A program made the translations under genes and the position numbers. Below the pieces are notes generated by a model. The model was not told the DNA's origin. It was given only the letters and a program-made list of their open reading frames with translations, and made no database searches. A stretch of 64,000 nt of DNA, from NCBI GenBank assembly GCA_037190225.1, contig JBBCJL010000001.1:372001-436000 (forward strand), given 5' to 3'. Shown here one piece after another: positions 25,042-35,800 of the stretch (position 1 is its first letter; each line of letters starts with the position of its first letter). Source of the DNA: MKSF01 sp037190225. Its GTDB lineage: Bacteria > Bacteroidota > Bacteroidia > Chitinophagales > Chitinophagaceae.

Positions 25042-26115
25042 TTAAACTATAAACCTCCAGTTGTGGGTATCGGCTATCCTTCCGTAGCGGATATCGTCCA
25101 GCTGCGCTTTGATCTTCGGAGAGATGGTCCATTCAGCCACGTCTTTCAGCTGTAAGGTCTCGTCCTGGTAGGTAAGGCTCTGGATATAGCTCATGGAAGC
25201 AGCTGTCCCGGAGCCGAATGCTTCCTGCAGCTTGCCTTCCCTGTAAGCGCTTACCAGCTCGTCTATGCTTATCGGTCTTTCCTCTACCGGTATATTGTTT
25301 TCCTTTAATAAAGTGATGATGCTGTCCCTTGTAACGCCGGCCAGGATCGTGCCGGACTCCAGGTCAGGGGTCAGGGCCTTGCCGTCCACGATAAAGAAGA
25401 CATTCATAGTGCCTATCTCCTGCACATATTTATGGTGAATGGCATCGGTCCATAAGATCTGGTCAAAGCCTTTCTCTTTTACACTATGCGTAGGATACAT
25501 AGAGGCGCCGTAATTGCCGGCAGCTTTGGTAAAGCCGATACCACCGGGCGCAGCTCTTATGAATTCATCCTGTACATAGATATTTACGGGCTTGGCATAA
25601 TAGCGCCCCGCAGGGCTCAGGATGATGCAGAACCTGTAGGTGTCGGATGTCTTAACCCCGATGAACGCGTCTGTTGAGAACATGAACGGGCGGATATAGA
25701 GGGATGTTTCGGGAAAGCCCGGGATCCATTGACTGTCGATCTGCAGTAATCTCTGTAAGCCTCCTATGAAGATCTCTTCAGGGATTTCCGGCATATCCAT
25801 ACGTTTAGCCGATACGTTCATGCGCTTCCAGTTGGCTTCCGGCCTGAAGATAGCCACCGACCCGTCAGGCTGGCGGTAAGCCTTTACACCTTCAAAGATA
25901 GCCTGCCCGTAATGGAGCGCTGCCAGCGCGGGGCTCATTTCCATATTACCGTAAGGCATGATAACAGGAGTCTGCCAGGCGCCATTGATATAATCACATA
26001 CCAGCATATGGTCTGTGAAGTTCTTTCCCATTAATAAATTGTCACTTTCATAAGGTTTAAATTTACTCTGCTCTGCACGATCCACCTTAATGTCTAATGT
26101 ACTAACGTCTGACAT
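25042..26115 (-). CDS. ilvE: Branched-chain amino acid aminotransferase
   Basis: 357 residues, the longer (eukaryotic/actinobacterial-like) BCAT type. The PLP lysine is K197 in GFTKAAGNYGASMYP; other family passages are ALHYGQAIFEGVKAYRQPDG, SLYIRPFMFSTDAFIG and QEIGTMNVFFIVDG. It catalyses the last step of Leu/Ile/Val synthesis and the first of their breakdown, with 2-oxoglutarate/glutamate. Single gene, divergent from the 150-residue hypothetical. Confidence 0.95.
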   Translation of the reverse strand: MSDVSTLDIKVDRAEQSKFKPYESDNLLMGKNFTDHMLVCDYINGAWQTPVIMPYGNMEMSPALAALHYGQAIFEGVKAYRQPDGSVAIFRPEANWKRMNVSAKRMDMPEIPEEIFIGGLQRLLQIDSQWIPGFPETSLYIRPFMFSTDAFIGVKTSDTYRFCIILSPAGRYYAKPVNIYVQDEFIRAAPGGIGFTKAAGNYGASMYPTHSVKEKGFDQILWTDAIHHKYVQEIGTMNVFFIVDGKALTPDLESGTILAGVTRDSIITLLKENNIPVEERPISIDELVSAYREGKLQEAFGSGTAASMSYIQSLTYQDETLQLKDVAEWTISPKIKAQLDDIRYGRIADTHNWRFIV

Positions 26116-26189
26116 ATCTTAAAAATTTAGTTTATGGTTATCAATGACAGAAGTGATAAAAACATACGATTTAGCAACTTCTATTTGAT

Positions 26190-26197
26190 TATATTTG
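26190..26197 (+). promoter_or_regulatory. -7 box TATATTTG of the 26.2-28.3 kb operon
   Basis: Perfect TAnnTTTG, 65 bp before the ATG at 26262. Confidence 0.5.
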
Positions 26198-26261
26198 CAT
26201 CGCAAGTTACATTTTTTTTTCGTGCGGTAAGCATTTTTACTCATAATTCATACTTTTTGAT

Positions 26262-26714
26262 ATGACAGGTAATGACTTGAATGATAGCTTAGAAAGCCTT
26301 CTTATTATTGATAATCAGGTGTTTAAATATGAGGAAGGTGTGCAGGCGTTCCGGGGCCTGCCTGATGGGGTAAGAACTGTTTTCATTGTGAAAGATGAGG
26401 AGCATACGCCGGAGCATGCCGCAACGCTTCACAGCATCGCGAAGGCCTGTAACCTGCCTGACGACGCTTATGCCATCATTCCCTGCCGGTATGGCTGGAA
26501 AGACCTGAGAGGTTTTGAGAACATACGCGAGGTGATACTGATGGGGGTAGGAGAGCGGGAGCTGGATGTGCTGATTGATATACCCCTGCATTACGTATAT
26601 AGCTTTGACGGCAGGAGCTGGATCAGGACCGTTGATATGTCTACCCTGAAGCTGAATACGGAAGCCAAAAGCGTTTTCTGGAAAGATGTACTGAAACCAT
26701 ATTTTTTAGGATAA
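26262..26714 (+). CDS. Hypothetical protein, first gene of three-gene unit
   Basis: 150 residues, cytoplasmic, no signal or membrane segment. Alternating beta/alpha pattern: SLLIIDNQVFKYEEG, TVFIVKDEEHTPEHAATLHS, EVILMGVGERELDVLIDIPL, and an aromatic C-terminus (WKDVLKPYFLG). I do not recognise the family. Thirty-four bases separate it from the arginase-fold gene, so the two are probably co-transcribed and perhaps functionally linked. Confidence 0.75.
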   Translation: MTGNDLNDSLESLLIIDNQVFKYEEGVQAFRGLPDGVRTVFIVKDEEHTPEHAATLHSIAKACNLPDDAYAIIPCRYGWKDLRGFENIREVILMGVGERELDVLIDIPLHYVYSFDGRSWIRTVDMSTLKLNTEAKSVFWKDVLKPYFLG

Positions 26715-26748
26715 AGACCAAATACCCCGTAAGGGACATTAAACAGGC

Positions 26749-27882
26749 ATGAGAGAATTCTTAGACTTTTTAGAGCCATCGCATTATATCTCCTCGGTTG
26801 ACAGGAGGCGGTATAACAATCACCAGATAGGACATCATATACTGACCCTTCCGGATGACGATTTTGAGATAGGGGACGTAGACATCTTTATCATCGGGTG
26901 CGGTGAGCGCAGGGGCAGCAGCACGCATAAGGTATGGTCGCATGCGGCCGATACGGTACGGGCTGTGCTGTATGAGATGTATGACTGGCACAGCGAGATC
27001 AGGGTGGCGGACCTGGGCAATATAGCGGAGGGCGCCACCCCGCAGGATACCCAGGCGGCATTGAGCGCCGTGCTGACGGAGATACAGCTGCACAATAAGA
27101 TCGCTGTTGTTATCGGCGGCTCGCAGGATCTTACGGTGGCCCAGTATGAGCCGTTCAAAAGGCTGGAGCGTATGGTCAATATGGCCGCGGTGGATATGCT
27201 GATGGACCTGGAAGAGAAAGAGCAGACGGATGACACTTCCTACCTGTTTAAACTTTTTACGGCTCCTGTAAGTTATATAAGGCACTTTGACATACTGGGC
27301 TTCCAGAGCTACTATGTGAACCCTTTATTGCTGCAGACGCTGGACAGGCTCCGTTTTGACTGCTACCGGCTGGGACAGGTCCGCTACAATATTACGGATA
27401 TGGAGCCGGTGCTGCGGCATACGGATATCCTTACAGTGGACCTGAATGTGCTTCGGGCCGGCGAGGCGCCCTTTAACAGGAAAGCCTCTCCCAATGGCCT
27501 ATATGCCGATGAACTATGCCAGCTGCTGAAATATGCGGGTATGGCGGTGCGCTTAAGCTCTGTGGGTATCTACAACCTTTACGAGGATGAGGATATCAAT
27601 GATGCAGGTGCGAAGACCGTAGCACAGGCGTTGTGGTATTTCGTGGACGGCTACAGGGTACGCCTGCTGGAGCATAGCCTGGACGCTGCCGGCGAATACG
27701 AGGAATTTCATACTACAGTGGATGATATGATGATCACTTTTAAGAAAAGCAAGCGGACGCTGCGGTGGTGGATGCAGCTGCCGGAAGGTACTTTCATCCC
27801 CTGCTCTTACAGTGATTACAAAGCAGCTGCCGCCAGCGAGTTCCCGGACCGCTGGTTCAGGGCCCAGGAAAGACTTACTTAA
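26749..27882 (+). CDS. Arginase-fold (formimidoylglutamase-like) protein with degenerate metal sites
   Basis: 377 residues with the ureohydrolase architecture seen in Bacteroidota proteins annotated as formimidoylglutamase. Three ligand motifs can be located. The canonical GGDHS is GGSQDLTVAQYEP here, the canonical DAHxD is VDMLMDLEEKEQ, and the canonical SxDxDxxDP is LTVDLNVLRAGEAP. Thus the His ligands and several Asp ligands of the di-manganese centre are absent. It may be a pseudoenzyme or use a different centre. The C-terminal AQALWYFVDGYRV is conserved in the family. Neighbours are a hypothetical protein and a lipoprotein, not histidine-degradation genes. Confidence 0.75.
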   Translation: MREFLDFLEPSHYISSVDRRRYNNHQIGHHILTLPDDDFEIGDVDIFIIGCGERRGSSTHKVWSHAADTVRAVLYEMYDWHSEIRVADLGNIAEGATPQDTQAALSAVLTEIQLHNKIAVVIGGSQDLTVAQYEPFKRLERMVNMAAVDMLMDLEEKEQTDDTSYLFKLFTAPVSYIRHFDILGFQSYYVNPLLLQTLDRLRFDCYRLGQVRYNITDMEPVLRHTDILTVDLNVLRAGEAPFNRKASPNGLYADELCQLLKYAGMAVRLSSVGIYNLYEDEDINDAGAKTVAQALWYFVDGYRVRLLEHSLDAAGEYEEFHTTVDDMMITFKKSKRTLRWWMQLPEGTFIPCSYSDYKAAAASEFPDRWFRAQERLT

Positions 27883-27893
27883 ATTTTAGGAAT

Positions 27894-28334
27894 ATGAAAA
27901 TAACAATAATTCATGTGGCGGCGCTGCTGATGTGCATAGGGCTGGCCGGCTGTGGCGGAAGTGATATCAAGGACACGGACATCGCCGTACAGTACAATGA
28001 ATTAAAGGATGAGAACGTAAGGCTCTATGATTCCATTGCGAGCCTGAATATCCTGATCAACAGCACGGCGAGCTACCCGGAGCTGCTGGATAACAGCAGT
28101 GATAACTACGAGGAGTTCAGGAGGGTAAGGGCGGCGCTGCTCAACAGCCCGCAGTCCATCCCCGATACGGCGGTGCTTGGCGGCAAGATGTACTTTGACG
28201 ACATCAAGGTGCTGGATGAGAACTGGATATATGCCAGCTATAATGACGGGCATATACATAACCAGGTGATCTTCTGGTACGAAAAAAGAAAAAACAATAC
28301 CTATACCTTCCGGGTCGTACTGAAGTATGAGTGA
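27894..28334 (+). CDS. Predicted lipoprotein, function unknown
   Basis: 146 residues. A signal peptide ends in lipobox LAGC with Cys20 as lipidation site, followed by GGS. A helical stretch (QYNELKDENVRLYDSIASLN) precedes a beta-rich C-terminus (DDIKVLDENWIYASYNDGHI and FRVVLKYE). It begins 11 bp after the arginase-fold gene and is probably the last gene of this operon. No family is recognised. Location in the periplasm or outer-membrane inner leaflet is from the lipobox. Confidence 0.75.
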   Translation: MKITIIHVAALLMCIGLAGCGGSDIKDTDIAVQYNELKDENVRLYDSIASLNILINSTASYPELLDNSSDNYEEFRRVRAALLNSPQSIPDTAVLGGKMYFDDIKVLDENWIYASYNDGHIHNQVIFWYEKRKNNTYTFRVVLKYE

Positions 28335-28431
28335 CCGGCCATATGCCGGTCGGGATAAGAAATGCTATGCCGAGCGCCTTTGTCAGCATACTTTAAAATT
28401 TTGTTTCTGCAAAAAAAATATAAGGAAAAAT

Positions 28432-28461
28432 TTTGTTTGTATTCAATAATTCCTAAATTTG
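28432..28461 (+). promoter_or_regulatory. Promoter of the H1-like gene: -33 TTTG, -7 TAAATTTG
   Basis: TTTG at 28432-28435 and TAAATTTG at 28454-28461, 18-bp spacer. Start would be ~80 nt before the ATG at 28547. Confidence 0.7.
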
Positions 28462-28546
28462 TTATTTATTGAAGTTGAATAAGTCGATTTCAATACATGA
28501 GCTTTGAAATTTTTATTTTTTCACTAACCCATTAAAGTAAAAAACT

Positions 28547-28900
28547 ATGGCAACAGCAAAAAAAGAGCCTGCAAAGAAAGCAGCGGCTAAGAAAGCGGCT
28601 CCTGCAAAGAAAGCAGCAGCTAAAAAGGCAGCTCCTGCAAAGAAGGTAGCGGCCAAGAAAGCGGCTCCTGCAAAGAAAACAGCGGCTAAGAAAGCGGCTC
28701 CTGCAAAGAAAGCAGCAGCCAAGAAAGCGGCTCCTGCAAAGAAAGCTGCAGCTCCTGCTAAAAAGGCAGCGGCTAAAAAAATGGCGCCTGCTAAAAAGGT
28801 AGCAGCTAAAAAAGCGGCTCCTGCTAAAAATACAGCAGCTAAGAAAGCAGCTCCTGCCAAGAAAGCAGCAGCTAAAAAAGCAGCGCCGAAGAAGAAATAA
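28547..28900 (+). CDS. Histone H1-like Lys/Ala-rich DNA-binding protein
   Basis: 117 residues made almost entirely of Lys, Ala and Pro in a degenerate repeat of KKAAPAKKxAA (about ten units) ending KKAAPKKK. The composition and repeats resemble the C-terminal tail of eukaryotic histone H1 and bacterial H1-like proteins (AlgP, BpH1, Hc1 type). It lacks any folded domain. It presumably binds DNA non-specifically through charge and helps compact the nucleoid (inference from family). It has a strong consensus promoter and terminator, so is likely abundant. Its repeats make unit number prone to slippage. Confidence 0.88.
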   Translation: MATAKKEPAKKAAAKKAAPAKKAAAKKAAPAKKVAAKKAAPAKKTAAKKAAPAKKAAAKKAAPAKKAAAPAKKAAAKKMAPAKKVAAKKAAPAKNTAAKKAAPAKKAAAKKAAPKKK

Positions 28901-28920
28901 TACAACTTTTGTACACCTTT

Positions 28921-28953
28921 AAGCCGTCTTTGAATATTCAAGGACGGCTTTTA
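28921..28953 (+). terminator. Terminator of the H1-like gene
   Basis: AAGCCGTC..TTGAAT pairs with ATTCAA..GACGGCTT (30-bp near-palindrome, 28921-28950), followed by TTATTTT. Confidence 0.85.
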
Positions 28954-28959
28954 TTTTGG

Positions 28960-29165
28960 TAACTATCTGCTTATAGGAATCTAATTTGTCATTCAGGTAA
29001 ATTTAGCTTAAAAAATGTCCTCTACGGCGGGGTGAGTCGGGGAACGCTTTCGGTGCCAGAAGAATAGCAGGTGGTCATTCCGAAAGGATGTCAGGGATCT
29101 CTGTTATACCTTGCAGCGTATCCCTGCAGTTTCCCATAATGGATCTGTTGCTTGCCTGTAAATAG
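28960..29165 (+). repeat. MITE-like intergenic element, copy B (decayed)
   Basis: The left end AACTATCTGCTTATAGG (28961-28977) matches the family end. The right end GTTGCTTGCCTGTAAATAG (29147-29165) is a diverged inverted copy. The internal core GTGGTCATTCCGAAAGGATG (29071-29090) corresponds to GTGGTCATTCCGAACGGATG in copy C. No gene inside. Confidence 0.65.
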
Positions 29166-29438
29166 CCGGTTTTTATTTTTTATCATTTGCCCGGGGACTG
29201 CCGTTTTTTGCCTGGCAGGTCTTTCTCAGCCCGGTCCGGGTCAATGACACTACGCTGTAATGACGCCAGGCTTATCGCTTTTTTTGATCGCCCGTAATTC
29301 AACTTGGGTGAGATGCTGTTTCGGCCTGTGGTGGCGGGAAACAGCACGCCTTTAAAGCGCCTTATAAAAGCCGGTTGCGCCTGCCTGCCGGATAGGTAAC
29401 CCGCCGGATAGGTTGATTAACTTATTTTTAAATAAATT

Positions 29439-29470
29439 TTTGTTATTTTCTTTTTGTTAACCTATATTTG
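29439..29470 (+). promoter_or_regulatory. Promoter -33 TTTG / -7 TATATTTG far upstream of the giant gene
   Basis: TTTG at 29439-29442 and TATATTTG at 29463-29470 with a 20-bp spacer in AT-rich DNA. Transcription would start near 29475, about 380 nt before the ATG of the 3270-residue gene. Confidence 0.6.
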
Positions 29471-29853
29471 CCTATTACTTAACAGTAAGATATTTTTTTT
29501 AAAGAATAAAAATAGTATAGCATCGGCCGGTTAAGCGGGCGGTCTGTTCCTTTTTAAATAAAGTATCTTATATGTTCACCTATGAAAGGCAGCTTTGCGC
29601 AGTGATGAAGCAGGGGTATTTTGATGAATGTTCTGTTGTTTTGATGACTGTGATATAACCAGGTATTGATTGCTTTGCCCGTAAGCATCAGGAGAGCAGG
29701 GAATGCCCTCTTTTCTGACGCACCGGGTCAATGAAGCGCTGCGATACGCTATTGGTGATCTGCCTGTGCACCCTTTCCTCCTTGAATACATTGCCGGTAC
29801 CCTGTTCCTGTTTATTATATTGATTTAATTCTAAATTAAAACTTTGCCTACTT
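29471..29853 (+). other. Long presumptive 5' leader of the giant T9SS gene
   Basis: About 380 nt without a recognised gene between the best promoter and the ATG at 29854. It contains a 28-codon open frame (ATG 29572 to TAA 29656-29658, starting MFTYERQLCAVMKQG) that could be a leader peptide, and an AAACTTTG motif just before the ATG that could be a second, closer promoter. I recognise no riboswitch. A 71-codon minus-strand frame here is not credible. Confidence 0.4.
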
Positions 29854-32800
29854 ATGGAAAGCTTTTGTCTAAAAAAACTATTTCTCGTATTGCTTACCTG
29901 GATGGTTGCTGTCGGTGCCCGGGCGCAGCAGTATCAATCATCCTTTACGCCGACAAGCAATAACTCTATTCCGCTTGCAAACAGCACGAACAAGGTGCAA
30001 TGGTTGTACCTGCCTTCGGAGATCACTCCCGCCGCAGTACCCGGCCCTATCTCGAAAGTTTATCTGCGTGTGGGGGCAACAGCAGGTTCTGCTACTTTCA
30101 CGAACCTGACCATAAAGCTGGGGTCCACTACGCAGACCGCCAGCACCACTACGTTTAATACGGGCATGCAGCTATGCTATACCGCTGCAACCACCACTTT
30201 CCCGGCTCAGAACCAGGGAGACTGGCTGGAAATACCTCTGCAGACTCCTTACCTCTGGGACGGGACCTCCAGCCTGGTGCTGGAAGTAAGCCAGGAGGGA
30301 TATAGTGTCGGCAGGGGAATGTATCAGTATTCCGGGAACGGGAACAGGCGTACTTACGGTACCGTAGGGGCTGTGTCCGGCTCCGCGGGCAGCGGACAGG
30401 TGCATTTCGGCTTCGATATGATACCCTGTACAGCCCCGCCTGTAGCCGGTGATGCGACGGTCAACATGCCGTATGTATGCTCGGCGAATACAGCCGTTAC
30501 GCTGAACCTGACCGGTAGTACCGTTGGGGTCGGGCAGACGTATGAATGGGAAATGTCTACTACCAATACCCCTTTCAACTGGGTATCTATGGGTGCGGCA
30601 ACAGGTGCTCCGTCCCGTACTGCTACCGTGAGCGCGGCTGCCTGGTATCGCTGTAAAGTGACCTGCAGCGGCCAGAGCGCCTATTCCTCTGTCGTAGCGG
30701 TCAGCTATGGTACACCTTTGCCCGGCGGTACCTATACCATTAACCCGTCCGGAAGCGGCCCCAACAACTTCCCGACACTGGAAGGATTTGTGGATGTGCT
30801 GAATAGCTGCGGTATCGCGGGACCGGTGACTGCCAATGTATCGCCGGGCCTTGTTACGGCCAGCCGGATACAGTTCAATGATATTTCTGGCACCAGTGCG
30901 GCCAACAGGATCAGGATCAATGGTAACGGCTCGGTCATTACATATGCGGGCACTTCTGCGCTGCTGTCCACCGTGGAGCTGAACGGTACAAAATACCTGA
31001 CCCTTGACAGCTTCAATATTGTCGGCACCAATACTTCCTACGGCTGGGGTATCCACTTATGGAATGCGGCGCAATATGACAGCATTACCAGGTGCCGTGT
31101 CGACCTGTCCGCAGTGACTACATCAGCTTCATCTTCTGCCAATGGCATTATACTTGCAGGATCACGGACCTCGAACGCTACTTACGCCAACAATGCTTCC
31201 GACTGCTATTTCGGTAATAATGAGATCACCGGCCCCAGCGCTTCCGGGTATGGTATATATTACGGCATATCGCAGCTGGGCAGCGCGGCTACCCATAATG
31301 TGAATAATATTTACGATGGCAATACTGTCAGGGATTTTTATTATGCGGCCATATACCTGCGATTTGGTAATAATGTCAAGGTGATCAATAATGATATCCA
31401 GAGGGAATCGAAAAATGCCGTGAACGGAAGTGCATACGGGATCTATTCCGTTTCTGCCAATGCCAACCTGGAAATCTCAGGAAACCGTATCCATCACCTG
31501 AATGGTACCAATAACGGCATTACGGTGGCATCCTACCCGATATATGTTTCATCCCCGTCCACTACCGTATCGGCTCCTCTTAAAATAGTCAATAATGCTA
31601 TCTACCAGAACAACCTGCCGATGATCGGCATATACCTGTCTGCGTGTCCTTACGCTTATGTGTACCACAATACTATTGAGTCGTCTTTACCGGCTACCTA
31701 TGCAACCACATCAACGGAATATGGCATTTATCTTGCTTCCACCTCCACGGGAAGCGAAGTGAAGAACAATATAGTGCATTTGCCCAACAGCCCGGCTCCC
31801 CAGGTATTTGGCATCAGTATAGGCTCCGCTATCGCCGCCAACGGCCTGCAGGGTAATATTGTAAGCTTAAACCCGGCGCTGCAGTCTCATGTGGCTTACG
31901 GGTATCTGAATAACAGCTACGCTACCCTGGCGGCTTTCAGGAACGCTTTCCCGGCAATGGAAACAACATCCATCTCTGTCAATCCTTATCTGACCAATCC
32001 GGGTGCCGGTAACCTCCTGCCTTCCAATAATATGGTGTACCGGAAAGGTGTGAATCTCGGGGGACAGGTGAACAATGATATTACGGCTGCTCCGAGGTTT
32101 GCGTCCCAGCCGACACCCGGCTGCTATGAGCTGGCTGCCATCCCGGCGACCCCGGGAGTAGAGCTGGTCAATATTTTAGTGAAAGACCTGCTGTGTGCTT
32201 CGTCAGATTCGCTGAAAATCGTAATAGCCAATCAAAGCACTGCTACTATAACAAGCGTGCGTGTGAACTGGTACCTGAACGGTACGCCGCAAACCGCCCT
32301 TAATTATACCGGTAATATTGCCCCGTCTGCTTTTGATACCGTCTTTGTCGGGATGGTCAACATGCTGCCTAACCAGGCGGTCGAGGTGGCGGTGCGCGTT
32401 ACGCAGCCCAATAATCAGCCGAACTCCTTCACCGGTACGGACAGCCTGGCAGTGCTCCAGGGTACCGGTATGTCGGGCGTATATACGGTAAACGCGGCCT
32501 CCGCCACATCCGGCACTAACTTCAATAATATATCCGATATGCTGGATGCTTTGAATGTCAGGGGAGTGTGCTCACCGGTAGTGATCAATTTCGTGAGCGG
32601 ATCAGGTCCGTACACCGGCGATATCCTATTGAAGGATATCAGGGGGCTGTCTGCTGTAAATACGCTGACGCTTAACGGCAACGGTAACCAGGTGGAATAT
32701 AACGGTACAGCTACGAAGCCGCAGGCCTTTGTGATGGACAATGTGAGCTATGTATCCGTGAAGAACTTTATTTTCAAGTCCCTGAATACAGCCTACGGAT

Positions 32801-35800
32801 GGGGCGCATTGATCACGAATAACTGCCAGTCTGACTCCATACAGGATTGTACGTTCGATATGACCAGCATTACCGGGACAGGGTCGAATAACGGTAATGG
32901 CATCGTGGTCTCCGGGTCTTATGCTTCTGCAACCACGAATACTTCCAACACTTCCGGCCTGGTAATACAGAACAACATTATCATGGGCAGTACGCAGACC
33001 CAGTACGGTATCTACTACGGCATCACCCTGGTAAATGCTTCCAACAGTATTGTCCGGAATAACAATGTGCAGGATTTCTACTATTATGGTATATATGCTA
33101 TATCCGGTTCCAATAACCAGATAATGTACAATGCCATTCATAAATCGAATAAAACAGCTGCAACTACAGTGTCAAACGGCATATACCTGTCCGGCAGTAT
33201 GGCTGGTACCCAGGTGGTAGGCAACAGGATATACCGTTTGGGCGGCCAGAACGGCAGTGGTGCCAATATCCTTTATCCCTATTACCTGAACAGCGCCAGC
33301 GGTTCGGCCGCCAATCCTGTTATAATAGCCAATAACCTCGTATATGGTAATAAATCCAACGGGGCATTATACGGGGCCTACGTATCTTCTTCAAGCTATG
33401 TGCGGCACTACCATAATACCATAGTATTGGACGAAAACTCAACCTCCACGGCTGCTACCTATGGCTATTATTTTACCAGCACAGGAACGCAGTCAGAATT
33501 TAAGAACAATATAATTGCAATAACAGGAGGAACTACCGGTAATATTTACGGGTATTACATGAATACTGCTACTTCCATACCGTATGCCAATGCCCAGCGG
33601 AACAATGTATATGTCAGCACGTCGCAGTCTGCAAATACCTTCCACTCCTACTGGGGTGGGGACAGGGCAACCCTGGCAGCCTTACAGGCGGCATATCCTG
33701 CGGCAGAAACAGGCTCGCTGTCGGTAGACCCGCAGTTTATAAACCTGCCTTACGGCAACTTCACGCTGCAGAATGTTTCACCCCTCATGTCCAATGGTGA
33801 AAACCTCACCGCCTGGGTACCTGCGGACATCAATGGTGTCAACAGGACGCTGACCCCCACTGTGGGCGCCTATGAGGTAACCGCTCCGCTGGCCAATGAT
33901 GCCAAAACGCTGGAGCTGGTAGGCAGCTTATGCAGGGGTACGCACAATGTTACAGTGAAAATTGCCAACAACGGCTCTAATGTCCTGGACAGCGTCAGGA
34001 TCAACTGGACCATAAACGGTGTTCCCCAGCCTACAATGTACTATACGACACCTATTGTTACGCAGATCATGTCCAATACCCTGTACATACACGATGTAAA
34101 TCTCGGACCCGCGACCATTTCCGGGCCGGTTACCGTGAAGGTATGGACCTCGCATCCCAATGGCCAGAATGATGCATTGACCCTGAATGATACGATCGAA
34201 GCGTATCAGAACCCGCCTTTGGCAGGTATAGTGACCATTAACAGCGGACAGCCGGCAGGCGGCACCAATTACCAGAGCTTCGCGGCATTGACGGCAGACC
34301 TGGACACTTCTGGTCTGTGTGGTCCGCTGGTAGTCAATGTCGTATCAGGATCAGGACCTTATAATGAGCTGGTAACGTTCAGTAACTACACAGGCTCCGG
34401 TCCCGTGAATACCATTACGGTGAACGGTAACGGCAATACGGTGCAGTTCGCACCTACCACAGCAAGGTATCCTATCGTGCATTTCAACGGTGCGCAATAC
34501 ATAAAGCTGGATAACCTGGTCATCAGATCGCTGAGCACTGACTACGGGTGGGGCGTATTATTCAATAACGGCTCCCTGTATGACAGCCTGACGAATTGTG
34601 TGGTAGATCTCAGCATCATGACCTCTACATCCTCCGCTACTTCCCAGGGTATCGTATTCTCCGGCTCCCTGACCTCTCCCACCAGCACCGGTACGAATCT
34701 GGCCAAGAACATCTATGTAGGCAGCAACGAGCTGAGAGGCAACCCCGGCAGCATCTATAGTATGTACTCCGGTATCTGTATCAATTCAGGAGCGGATAGT
34801 ATTACTATACATGATAATGAGATCAAGAACTTCTGGACCTACGGTATCTACTTTACCGGTAACTCCTATAATACAGATGTGAATGGCAACCGTATACACC
34901 GGTCGGATAAAACGAGTGTTTCGACCTTCTACGGTATATCCACAGCTTCTGCGATGGGCGGCTCCAGGATCAGGAATAACAGGATTTACTCACCCACAGG
35001 CGGCAGTACTGTATCTTTCACCTATTACGGGATGTCGCTTGCCGGTGACGGTACGGCCGCCAACCCGATACAGGTCTATAATAACCTGGTCTATAACATC
35101 AACGGCGGCGGTAATTACCCCATGTACTTCGCAAGTGCGCAATATAACCAGGTATATCATAACACTGTTTCTTACGACAGGCCTATCAGCTACGGAACCA
35201 CCAACTACGGTATGTATTTTTCGGGTACAAATACCGGGACGGAAGTGAAGAATAATATCATCAACTTCCAGGGAGGCGGAACCACCACCAAATACGGGTA
35301 CTACTTCAGCAGCGCTTCGCCTGCCGTAGCGGATATTCAGCGTAATAATATCTATTTCAATACTTCTCAGGCCGGTACGCAGTACCACAGCTATTATGGT
35401 GGCGCCAGGGCAACACTGGCTGCCTTACAGGCGGCTTATCCCGCTGCGGAAGTTGGGACGGTTATTACCAACCCTTACTTTACCAATCCGGCAGCCGGTA
35501 ATTTTAAGCCGGGTGTCATGGCTTTCCCGATGCTGACAAACGGGTTGAACCTGAATGCGGTTGCGCCGGTGGATATTGAAAATACTACCAGGCCGGCAAC
35601 TCCTAACCCGGGTGCCTGGCAGATGGAAGAATTTGTGAACAACAATGCGGGAGCAGATACGCTCCAGGCGCCGGCGGCCTTCTGTGCCGGCAGCACGCCG
35701 GTGATCGTAACGATCAAAAATGAAGGACTGAACGACATCACATCGGTACAGGTGCACTGGAGCGTGAATGGTGTGCTGCAGACACCGGTTACCTATACGG

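Noticed and set aside
28513..28941. Minus-strand AAFLAGA-repeat frame
   Set aside because: Complement of the Lys/Ala codons of the H1-like gene; repeats simply mirror that gene.
29576..29791. 71-codon minus-strand frame upstream of the giant gene
   Set aside because: Basic, Ser-rich random composition, no promoter of its own, lies in the presumed leader.
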